Part shown: positions 53,548 to 61,048 of the stretch, piece after piece
Layout: each line of letters opens with the position of its first letter
Numbering within the stretch: position 1 is the first letter of the stretch
NCBI GenBank assembly: GCA_016293495.1
Contig: JAEDED010000008.1
Location: forward strand, 1-64,000
DNA: 64,000 bases
Direction of reading: 5' to 3'
Source: Treponema sp.
GTDB taxonomy: Bacteria; Spirochaetota; Spirochaetia; Treponematales; Treponemataceae
Notes under the pieces: model-generated
Databases searched by the model: none
Seen by the model: the letters and a program-made list of their open reading frames with translations, nothing else
Told to the model about the DNA's origin: nothing
Program-made: the position numbers and the translations under genes

Positions 53548-54678
53548 TTATCCGTTCAGAATATCTGCCTCGTTTTCATCTTCTTCATCGTCATCATCTG
53601 GTAAGTCTTTTGTATGAAGAAGCATATCAAGAACTGTAAAGAAAAGAATTACAGTCAAAGGTCCAAGAATCAAACCGTTAAGTCCGAATACTGCAAGTCC
53701 TCCGAGAATTGCAAAGAAGATAATCAGCGGATGAACATTGATTCTATCTTTTAAAAGGAACGGTCTGATAAAGTTATCCATTGTACTTACAAAGATCGCG
53801 CACAGAACAAGGAATAAAGCACCGGTAAAAGGAGATTGTGTAATTATAAGAACAATTCCGACCGGAAGCCATACTGCTGCAGTTCCAACAATCGGAACGA
53901 ACGAACAGAACATAAGAATTACAGAGAAGAGAAGTGCACCCTGAACTCTGAAAATAAGCATAAGAATAAATGCAGCTGCTCCCTGGTAAAGCGCAACAAG
54001 AATATATCCTGAAAAAAGATTCTTTGTAATTTTAGTAAACTTTTCAGAAAGAATATTCATGTATTCTTTCTTTACAGGAAGTGCCTTCTTTACAAGCGCA
54101 TCAAGATAAGGACCGTCGAGGAAGCAGAAGTAAAGGGCAAAAACAATAAATACAAGAGACATGATAAAGTTTCCTGTTTTGCTTACAATCTTAGTACTGA
54201 TGCCGACAAGCTTTGAACTGTAAGTCGAAAGAAATTCCATAACATAAGACTGCATGTCTTCAATTTTAAAGTTAGGAATATCAATTCCAAGTCCTTGAAT
54301 AAAATTGTAAAGTCCTTCAAACGGACCGTCAGCATCAAACAGGTTTGGATTTGCACTGATGTAATCGAGAATCTGTATCAGGAATGATTTTAATTCATTG
54401 AAAAGGAATAATGCAATAAAAATAATTGGTGTAATTATAAGAAGCAGAATTCCAACTGAGAAAAGTGTTGCAAGAAGATTTCGTTTTAACGAGTAAAACT
54501 TTTTATTCGGATTAAGCTTGTTGTTAAATTTGGCATGCAGCGGACGGAATATTATGTAAATAAAAACTGTCCATAAAACTACAGTAAAAAATGGATAAAT
54601 CATTGCTACACATGCTGCTAAAAACAGAAGTAGCAAAGAAAAAATGAAAAAATTTTGTACGGCTTTTCTTGTATTCAT
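53548..54678 (-). CDS. AI-2E/PerM-family transporter
   Basis: The 376-residue membrane protein has about eight helices in the AI-2E-transporter (TqsA/PerM) pattern, with a soluble segment (about 95-170) and the conserved late part (VLIITQSPFTGALFLVLCAIF, then DRINVHPLIIFFAILGG). It ends in an acidic tail (PDDDDEEDENEADI). Substrates vary in the family. ATG at 54678 is chosen because a 17-bp-spaced promoter places the transcript start at that codon; an upstream in-frame codon at 54696 lies within the promoter spacer. Confidence 0.85.
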   Translation of the reverse strand: MNTRKAVQNFFIFSLLLLFLAACVAMIYPFFTVVLWTVFIYIIFRPLHAKFNNKLNPNKKFYSLKRNLLATLFSVGILLLIITPIIFIALFLFNELKSFLIQILDYISANPNLFDADGPFEGLYNFIQGLGIDIPNFKIEDMQSYVMEFLSTYSSKLVGISTKIVSKTGNFIMSLVFIVFALYFCFLDGPYLDALVKKALPVKKEYMNILSEKFTKITKNLFSGYILVALYQGAAAFILMLIFRVQGALLFSVILMFCSFVPIVGTAAVWLPVGIVLIITQSPFTGALFLVLCAIFVSTMDNFIRPFLLKDRINVHPLIIFFAILGGLAVFGLNGLILGPLTVILFFTVLDMLLHTKDLPDDDDEEDENEADILNG

Positions 54679-54685
54679 AAAAACA

Positions 54686-54741
54686 ATTTTAAGCACAAAG
54701 TTGCTTTTTGTCTATGCTCATTTTGTTTAATAATATATAAT
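54686..54741. promoter_or_regulatory. Overlapping divergent promoters of the transporter and lptC-like genes
   Basis: Leftward: TAGACA (54709-54714), 17 bp, TAAAAT (54686-54691), 7 nt to the ATG at 54678. Rightward: a perfect TATAAT (54736-54741), 8 nt to the ATG at 54750, with no good -35. Both are leaderless-type and share about 70 bp. Confidence 0.55.
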
Positions 54742-54749
54742 AGAAAAAT

Positions 54750-55874
54750 ATGTTACGATGTCGTGTTCTAAGCATTAGTGCAGTATTAATTTCTTTTTTC
54801 TCATTCTCTGCATGTTCCCTTAAATATCAGCGGGATACGGTTTCAGAACTGAATGTTCCTCAGATCAGTTTTGAAGATGCAACTGTCTGTCAGTTTTCTG
54901 ATAATAAAGTAACCACAAAACTTGTCGGAAGCGTTTATGAGCAGTATAAAAACACAGGTGCTATTTACGCAAAAGATGCGACATTCTACCTTTATGATGA
55001 CTCCGGAAAAGAAAAGGCTACAGCTTCTGTCGTTCTTCTCGGAGCTGATCCCCAGAACGAAATCTACGAGTTCTTTGATGGAATTTCTTTCGTTGACAAT
55101 GATCAGAATACAAAAATTTCAGGTCAGAGCTTAAAGTGGAATACAAAAACAGAACAGCTTGTAAGTTTTAAAAACCAGGAAATTACAGTAAAAAAAGAAA
55201 ATCTCGAAATTACAGGAAAAGATTTTAGTGCCAGCGCCATAAGCGATACCTTCCTTTTTTCTGGAGCAGTACACGGAACACAGATTCTTGTAAACTCAGG
55301 CGAAAAAGTTACCTTTTCAGGCGATTCGATGCAGGGAAGTGTATCTTCCACTAAAAAATCAGGAAAGAAAAATTATACAGTCCTCAGCGGCAACGCTTTT
55401 GTCAAAACTTCAACAATGGAGATTTATGCTGATTCCATTGAACTTTCAGGCGATAATTTTAACCGCATAAAAGCTTCCGGCAATATCAAGGGAACAAACT
55501 CAGAATCGGAACTTTCTTTTACTGCAGAGGAGCTTGAATACAATCAGGATACTAAAATCGTTGTTCTTTCAGGGAATGTTGAACTGAAGGACATTAAGAA
55601 CAATGTGACTGCAAAGGCTCAGAATATTGAATATGACCAGAGTACAGACGTTGCAATAATGCAGATTGAAGTGGAATTAACACAGAAACAGAATGTCTGC
55701 AAAGGCGCCTATTCAATTTACCGCAAAAAAGAGCAGACTCTCGAACTTTCAGGGAACGCAAGCGTAAAACAGAAAGAAGATACGTTCCGTGCACAGAATA
55801 TCAAGTTCAATATGGAAACTGAAGAAATCGAAATGAACGGAAACATCCGCGGTTCAGTTACTTCAACAAACTAG
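54750..55874 (+). CDS. LptC/LptA-like lipoprotein (OstA-like domains)
   Basis: The 374-residue protein has a lipoprotein signal (FSFSAC, Cys at about 22), an LptC-like first part (about 40-190) and an LptA/OstA-like second part (about 190-370) with repeated beta units (LSGNAFVKT, ASGNIKGTN, LSGNVELKD, LSGNASVKQ, MNGNIRG). Such beta-jellyroll proteins form the periplasmic bridge that moves lipid-linked glycans to the outer membrane. Having both in one chain suggests a compact bridge. lptB follows 13 nt later. Many treponemes lack classical LPS, so the cargo may be a different lipid. Confidence 0.8.
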   Translation: MLRCRVLSISAVLISFFSFSACSLKYQRDTVSELNVPQISFEDATVCQFSDNKVTTKLVGSVYEQYKNTGAIYAKDATFYLYDDSGKEKATASVVLLGADPQNEIYEFFDGISFVDNDQNTKISGQSLKWNTKTEQLVSFKNQEITVKKENLEITGKDFSASAISDTFLFSGAVHGTQILVNSGEKVTFSGDSMQGSVSSTKKSGKKNYTVLSGNAFVKTSTMEIYADSIELSGDNFNRIKASGNIKGTNSESELSFTAEELEYNQDTKIVVLSGNVELKDIKNNVTAKAQNIEYDQSTDVAIMQIEVELTQKQNVCKGAYSIYRKKEQTLELSGNASVKQKEDTFRAQNIKFNMETEEIEMNGNIRGSVTSTN

Positions 55875-55887
55875 GGCAGGAAAATCA

Positions 55888-56652
55888 ATGAGTGACGAAA
55901 TTAATCAGAATCAGTATTCCGGTCAGGTCCATGTATTAAAAGCCGTGAGTCTTTATAAAAGCTTTGGAAAAAAGAAAGTCGTTCAGGGGGTTGATTTTTC
56001 CATCAAAACTGGCGAAGTTCTCGGACTTTTAGGCCCTAACGGTTCAGGAAAAACAACTTCTTTCTATATGGTAGTAGGTTTTCATAAGCCGACACAGGGC
56101 GATGTTTTTCTCGACGATGAATGTGTAACAAAGCTTCCGATGTATAAAAGAGCCCAGAAGGGTATTTCGTACCTTCCACAGGAGCCTTCAGTCTTCAAAA
56201 AACTTACAGTTGAGGACAATATCTGGTCAATTCTCGAAACCCGCCGCGATCTTACAACCGCTGAGAAAAAAGCCACTCTGGAGCAGCTTATCGAGGAATT
56301 TTCGATTACCAGAATCCGCCGCCAGAAAGCCTACACTTTGTCCGGAGGCGAAAGACGCCGTACCGAAATTGCCAGAAGCCTTGCAATCCAGCCGAAATTC
56401 CTTCTGCTCGACGAGCCTTTTGCCGGAATTGACCCGATTGCCGTTGCTGATATCAAAAAACTCATTACTTTGCTGGCAAAAAGAGGCATCGGAATCCTCA
56501 TCACCGACCATAACGTTCGTGATACCCTTGAAATTACTGACAGAGCCATCATTATCAATAACGGCCAGATCATTACACAGGGAACCAAGGACGAAATCCT
56601 CAAATCTGAAGAAGCCAGAACAATTTATCTCGGTACTGACTTCGAAATGTAG
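55888..56652 (+). CDS. lptB: Lpt-type ABC transporter ATP-binding protein LptB
   Basis: The 254-residue ATPase has Walker A GPNGSGKTT (about 49-57), a Q-loop, the ABC signature LSGGERRR (about 150-157), Walker B LLLDEPFAGIDP and switch TDHNVRD. The sequence is close to LptB. It powers extraction of glycolipid with LptF/LptG, which are not in the window. Its ATG is 13 nt after the LptC/A-like gene, consistent with co-transcription. Confidence 0.93.
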   Translation: MSDEINQNQYSGQVHVLKAVSLYKSFGKKKVVQGVDFSIKTGEVLGLLGPNGSGKTTSFYMVVGFHKPTQGDVFLDDECVTKLPMYKRAQKGISYLPQEPSVFKKLTVEDNIWSILETRRDLTTAEKKATLEQLIEEFSITRIRRQKAYTLSGGERRRTEIARSLAIQPKFLLLDEPFAGIDPIAVADIKKLITLLAKRGIGILITDHNVRDTLEITDRAIIINNGQIITQGTKDEILKSEEARTIYLGTDFEM

Positions 56653-56724
56653 TTTTTACCCGAAATTCCCATCTCAAAAGCCTCATAAGATACTTAAAAT
56701 AGAAATATTTTACTATAATTTTGT

Positions 56725-56753
56725 TTGACATCTGACTTTAATTAAGGTACTAT
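56725..56753 (+). promoter_or_regulatory. Promoter of rny
   Basis: TTGACA (56725-56730), a 17-bp spacer and TACTAT (56748-56753). Transcription should start near 56760, giving a leader of about 31 nt that carries the AAGGAG at 56779. Confidence 0.7.
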
Positions 56754-56790
56754 ATATATGAACATTTCTATATTATGCAAGGAGTTTAAA

Positions 56791-58323
56791 ATGCCCGAAT
56801 TCATGTGGTATATAATTCTCCCGGTTGCAGGAATTGTTCTTGGATGGACTATTCGCTGGCTGTATGCCAGATTTCAACTATCTGCGTCAGAACAAAAAGC
56901 TGAACGTGTTAAACAGGATGCAATAAGAGAAGCTGAAGCTCAGAAAAAAGAAATTTTGCTCAATGCAAAAGATGAACTCATTCGTGAACGAAACCAGCAG
57001 GAACGGGAAAACCGTGACCGCCGTGCCGAAGTACAGAGATACGAAGCTCGCGTAAATCACAAAGAAGAATTGCTCGATCAGAGAGCACAGGCTTTTGATA
57101 AGCAGGAAAAAGACTTAGCCGAAAGAACAACTGTTCTTGAAAAAAGAGAAGCTAACGTTGCAATTCAGGAAGAAGAGTACCGTAAGGAACTTGAAAGAAT
57201 TTCCGGACTTTCTGCTCAGGAAGCTAAAGACCTTATTATTAAGAATCTTGAAAACGATGCACGTCACGATGCCCAGGCATTGTTGAATAAAATCGAACAG
57301 GAAGCACAGCTTACTTCAGAAAAGAAAGCTCGTGACATTCTTGTAACTGCAATTCAGCGCATTGCAACAGAAACTACAAGTGACATGACAGTTACTACAG
57401 TTTCTCTTCCAAGCGATGAAATGAAGGGTAGAATCATCGGTCGTGAAGGCCGCAACATTCGTACTCTTGAAACACTTACTGGTGTTGATATCATTATTGA
57501 TGATACACCTGAAGCTGTTGTAATTTCATGTTTCGACCCTGTTCGTAAGGAAATTGCAAAAGAATCACTTGAACGCCTTATTTCAGACGGACGCATTCAT
57601 CCGGCTCGTATTGAAGAAGTTGTTCAGAAAGTTACTCGTGAAGTTCAGAACAAGATTTACGAAGAAGGTGAAAAAGCTCTCTTCGATCTTGGAATTCACA
57701 ATATGCCTACAGACGGTGTTCGCGCACTCGGTCGTTTGTACTTCAGAACAAGTTACGGACAGAACGTTCTTGTTCACTCAAAAGAAGTTGGCTTGCTTGC
57801 AGGAATGCTTGCAGCAGAACTTGGTGCTGACCGCGAACTTGCAAAACGTGCTGCCATTCTTCATGATATTGGTAAGGGTGCTGAAAATGATTCAGACCAG
57901 AACCATGCAGAAGTAGGTGCAGAAATGGCACGTAAGATGGGCGAAGATGCACGCGTTATTAACGCAATTGCCGCTCACCATAACGACATAGAACCTACAA
58001 GCGTTGAAGCTGTAATCGTACAGATTGCCGATGCAATTTCAGCAGCTCGTCCAGGTGCCCGTCGTGAAACTGTAGACAACTACGTTAAACGTCTTGAAAA
58101 CCTTGAAGGTATCGCAGAAAGCTTCAACGGTGTTGAAAAAGCTTATGCTATTCAGGCCGGACGTGAATTACGTATTCTTGTCAATAACGAAAAGATTCCT
58201 GATCTTGAAGTTAAAGAACTTGCAAGAAAAATTGCAAAACAGATTGAAACCGACCTTCGTTATCCAGGTCGTATCAAGCTGACTATGATTCGTGAAACTA
58301 GAATTGTAGAATATGCGAGATAA
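56791..58323 (+). CDS. rny: Ribonuclease Y
   Basis: RNase Y is the membrane-anchored endonuclease that starts mRNA decay in many bacteria. The 510-residue protein has an N-terminal helix (MWYIILPVAGIVLGW), a long charged coiled coil (about 25-200), a KH domain (GRIIGREGRNIRTLE near 215) and an HD domain (ILHDIGKG near 360). ATG at 56791 is set by AAGGAG 7 nt upstream; an ATG at 56758 sits at the predicted transcription start and lacks a Shine-Dalgarno. Complete and typical. Confidence 0.96.
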   Translation: MPEFMWYIILPVAGIVLGWTIRWLYARFQLSASEQKAERVKQDAIREAEAQKKEILLNAKDELIRERNQQERENRDRRAEVQRYEARVNHKEELLDQRAQAFDKQEKDLAERTTVLEKREANVAIQEEEYRKELERISGLSAQEAKDLIIKNLENDARHDAQALLNKIEQEAQLTSEKKARDILVTAIQRIATETTSDMTVTTVSLPSDEMKGRIIGREGRNIRTLETLTGVDIIIDDTPEAVVISCFDPVRKEIAKESLERLISDGRIHPARIEEVVQKVTREVQNKIYEEGEKALFDLGIHNMPTDGVRALGRLYFRTSYGQNVLVHSKEVGLLAGMLAAELGADRELAKRAAILHDIGKGAENDSDQNHAEVGAEMARKMGEDARVINAIAAHHNDIEPTSVEAVIVQIADAISAARPGARRETVDNYVKRLENLEGIAESFNGVEKAYAIQAGRELRILVNNEKIPDLEVKELARKIAKQIETDLRYPGRIKLTMIRETRIVEYAR

Positions 58324-58326
58324 ATC

Positions 58327-58378
58327 TTAGGAGGGAGAGAAACCGCTACTTTCAAAGCGTGGTTTCTCTCCCTCCTAA
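58327..58378. repeat. 18-bp perfect hairpin after rny
   Basis: 58327-58344 and 58361-58378 are exact reverse complements (18 bp) with a 16-nt loop. The left arm holds AGGAGGGAGAG. There is no T-run, so it is not a standard terminator, although it may protect the rny 3' end. Confidence 0.75.
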
Positions 58379-58464
58379 AACCTCCCTCTTTTCCTGCACG
58401 ACCAGAGATTCTCTCTGGACTCTTTTTAAATCCGTAAGTTTTAGTATTTATTATTAAGGTATTG

Positions 58465-58757
58465 ATTGCCTGCGCTGGCGCGTAGATGGTTGTTGGTATT
58501 GTAGCGGAGTGTTGGTTGGAGTAAACGGTGCAGGTGTTCTGATGCCTGCGCTGCGCGTAGCGGTGGGGAAACGGTGAAGGTGTTCTGATGCCTGCGCTGC
58601 GCGTAGCGGTGGGGTAAACGGTGAAGGTATTGTGATGCCTGCGCTGGCGCGTAGCGGTGGAGTAAACGGTGCAGGTGTTCTGATGCCTGCGCTGCGCGTA
58701 GTGGTGGGGAAACGGTGTAGGTGTTCTGATGCCTGCGCTGGCGCGTAGCCTAATGGG
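58465..58757. repeat. GC-rich minisatellite of 46-48-bp units
   Basis: GCCTGCGCT starts near 58468 (degenerate copy), then the unit GATGCCTGCGCT recurs at 58541, 58587, 58634, 58682 and 58728, spacing 46, 47, 48 and 46 bp. Each has a CGCTGCGCGTAGCG or CGCTGGCGCGTAGCG core that can form a small hairpin. Units vary in length, so no reading frame is kept. The GC content is much higher than nearby DNA. Confidence 0.85.
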
Positions 58758-58822
58758 AAGGAGAAAGTTTTAGGATTTTGTACTATAACTGATAGTAATG
58801 GTGAACTATAGATAATAATAAA

Positions 58823-58850
58823 TTGTAAAGTCCTATTTTTGATACATAAT
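58823..58850 (+). promoter_or_regulatory. Promoter of the XRE regulator (leaderless type)
   Basis: TTGTAA (58823-58828), 16 bp, CATAAT (58845-58850); the ATG at 58858 follows after 7 nt. No Shine-Dalgarno. Confidence 0.5.
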
Positions 58851-58857
58851 CAATATT

Positions 58858-59175
58858 ATGGAATCAAGTGAACTTCGTAGAATTTTTGCAGACAATTTAA
58901 GACGTTTGCGAAAAGGATGTAATCTTACTCAGGAAAAATTTGCTGAGCTGGCTGATCTTTCTGTTCAGACTATTGCTGATATTGAGGGCTCGAGAACTTG
59001 GGTTAGTGACAGGACTCTGGTTAAAATTGCTGATATATTAAAAACTTCTCCGGGTGCCTTGCTTACTGATTTTGGTTCTGATTCTTCTGATACGCTGTAT
59101 GGAAAGAAAAATGAATTGCTGAATGAGCTGGTAACTAAAATCAGCGAAGTTATTGATAATTATAATAGTAATTAA
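58858..59175 (+). CDS. XRE-family helix-turn-helix regulator
   Basis: The 105-residue protein has an N-terminal HTH_XRE domain (RRIFADNLRRLRKGCNLTQ, then FAELADLSVQTIADIEGSR, residues about 8-60) like Cro/CI and SinR-type proteins, then a short helical tail. It is transcribed alone, next to the minisatellite. Its targets are unknown. It could be a domesticated phage or toxin-antitoxin regulator, but no partner gene lies beside it. Confidence 0.88.
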   Translation: MESSELRRIFADNLRRLRKGCNLTQEKFAELADLSVQTIADIEGSRTWVSDRTLVKIADILKTSPGALLTDFGSDSSDTLYGKKNELLNELVTKISEVIDNYNSN

Positions 59176-59189
59176 TATTCATTCCAAAA

Positions 59190-59228
59190 ATAAACCCCTT
59201 TTACTTTTTTACAGTAAAAGGGGTTTAT
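59190..59228. terminator. Bidirectional terminator between XRE gene and lysS
   Basis: ATAAACCCCTTTTACT (59190-59205) and AGTAAAAGGGGTTTAT (59213-59228) are perfect 16-bp arms over a 7-nt loop, with T- and A-rich flanks. It serves both convergent genes. Confidence 0.85.
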
Positions 59229-59272
59229 ATTAAAGGCTTTTGCTTTATTAATCTTTTTTTGAAGTTTAATAA

Positions 59273-60895
59273 TTAGTAGTCTTTCAAAATCTTTTCGAGT
59301 CTTTCTTTTCCGATGATTCTGAAAAAGCCGCCAAGTCTTGGTCCCTGATCTTTAGCTACAACTGCCTGGTACAATGCTGTAAAGAGCTGTTTTGCATCGA
59401 TTCCCATGTCTGTTGCTAGGTCGTACATTGCCTGCTGGCATTCTTTGTCTTGTGTGAATGAATCAAGTTTTGGAAGAACTTCGTCGCGAACTCTTGCAAC
59501 TGCTTTTGACATTGTTTCGTCGAGGTCAGCTTTGCTTCCGTCATTGCGGATTGTAAAGATAAAGTCTTCTGCACATGTTGGTGCACTGTTCTGAATCCAG
59601 AACCATGCACAGGCCATTCTTCTTCTGAGACGTTCTTCCTGTTCAGGTTTTACATCGCCGAGTGATTTGATTACAGCATCGATGTTTCCTGAGTATATCT
59701 GGAGCAATGTTGTAAGCATACGGAATGTAATCTGGTATGGCATTGTTTCTGGAATCTTTCCGTCGATCTGAGAAAGGATGTAGATTCTCTTTTCTTTATT
59801 GAACTGGTCTTCGCTCTTAGCTTTGTCTACGCCGTAAACGATTCTTTCTGTCTTGTCGTAGTCTTCGTAAACTTTGAGAACGTCAAGGTCGAATGAAATA
59901 GCAAACTCTGTATTAGGACGAGTTCCTGCGAATAAGTAGCGGAGAACTTCTGCCTGGTAAACATCAAGTGCATCTGGAAGAGCGATTACTTTTCCTTTTG
60001 ATGATGACATTTTTCCAGGAACGCCTTTGAGGTTTACAAAGTCGTAACGCATTGTTACAGGTGCGTCCCAGCCGTAGATTTTCTTTGATACGAGTTTTGC
60101 TGTATCGTAAGAACCGCCTGGAGAGATGTGGTCTTTTCCACCTGGTTCGAATACTACTTTTTCTTCGTTCCATCTCATTGGCCAGTCAACGCGCCAGCCG
60201 AGTTTTGCGCCTTTGAAGGTTCTGATGTCTGCAGTTTCTTCGTTGCCGCATTCACATTTGTATGAGATTCCGTATTCGCCGTCGTAACCTGTGATTGTAG
60301 TTGTGTCTTTTGAACATTTGCCACAGAAAATTGCAACTGGCCAGTATACGTCTTCTGGTTTCATTTTGTGTGCATTGTCGCGGTATTCGTTCAAGCATTC
60401 CTTGATTGTTTCGCGCATCTGCATTGCTTTACGCATTCCTTCTGCGTATTTGTTTGCACGGTAGCGGCTTGCCTGGTAAAGGAACTCAGGTTCGATGCCT
60501 ACGCGTGGAAGCTGCTGTTCAATGTCAACTTCGTGATGGCGTGCGTAATTTTCGTTTCTGTTTGTTGTATCCGGTACTTCTGTAATAGGGAAGCGGAGAT
60601 ATTTTTCGAGGATTTCTGGATCCGGCATGTTTGCTGGAACTTTGCGGAATACATCATAGTCATCCCATGAATAAATAAAGCGGACATTTTTTCCGCGTGA
60701 ACGCAAAGCGCGTACTACTAAATCTACTGTGATGATTTCACGGAAGTTTCCGAGGTGAACTGTACCTGAAGGTGTAATTCCTGAAGCACATGTGTAAGAA
60801 TCTAAGTCACCTTTTTCGCGGATAATGTTATCAGCCATCTGGTCAGCCCAGTGGCAAAGTAAAGGGTCTCTTGTTGGTTTTTCGTTGTTACTCAT
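59273..60895 (-). CDS. lysS: Class I lysyl-tRNA synthetase
   Basis: The 540-residue protein is the archaeal-type class I LysRS, which spirochaetes use in place of the common class II enzyme. The HIGH-like motif is in SGTVHLGN (about 43-50), the KMSKS-type loop is KMSSSKG (about 292-298), and a Cys cluster (CGKCSK, CECGNEE) lies near 195-220. Length is typical. The TATAAT lies 8 nt before the ATG and there is no Shine-Dalgarno. Confidence 0.97.
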   Translation of the reverse strand: MSNNEKPTRDPLLCHWADQMADNIIREKGDLDSYTCASGITPSGTVHLGNFREIITVDLVVRALRSRGKNVRFIYSWDDYDVFRKVPANMPDPEILEKYLRFPITEVPDTTNRNENYARHHEVDIEQQLPRVGIEPEFLYQASRYRANKYAEGMRKAMQMRETIKECLNEYRDNAHKMKPEDVYWPVAIFCGKCSKDTTTITGYDGEYGISYKCECGNEETADIRTFKGAKLGWRVDWPMRWNEEKVVFEPGGKDHISPGGSYDTAKLVSKKIYGWDAPVTMRYDFVNLKGVPGKMSSSKGKVIALPDALDVYQAEVLRYLFAGTRPNTEFAISFDLDVLKVYEDYDKTERIVYGVDKAKSEDQFNKEKRIYILSQIDGKIPETMPYQITFRMLTTLLQIYSGNIDAVIKSLGDVKPEQEERLRRRMACAWFWIQNSAPTCAEDFIFTIRNDGSKADLDETMSKAVARVRDEVLPKLDSFTQDKECQQAMYDLATDMGIDAKQLFTALYQAVVAKDQGPRLGGFFRIIGKERLEKILKDY

Positions 60896-60903
60896 AAGTT
60901 GGA

Positions 60904-60932
60904 ATTATATAGAAAATAAAGAGGTTAGTCGA
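60904..60932 (-). promoter_or_regulatory. Promoter of lysS (near-leaderless)
   Basis: On the minus strand TCGACT (60927-60932), 17 bp, TATAAT (60904-60909), 8 nt to the ATG at 60895. The leader would be 0-2 nt. Confidence 0.55.
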
Positions 60933-61048
60933 GTAAGAACAGTTTTTTCAAAGTCACATTAAGGGAATGTTTTTATACTTTATATTGAATTAAAGCATTA
61001 AAACTGTTTTAATAAATCGATTAATACAAAAAATTTAGGAGCATATGA

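Noticed and set aside
58465..58757. CRISPR array
   Set aside because: Units are contiguous with no unique spacers, differ in length, and no cas gene is near.
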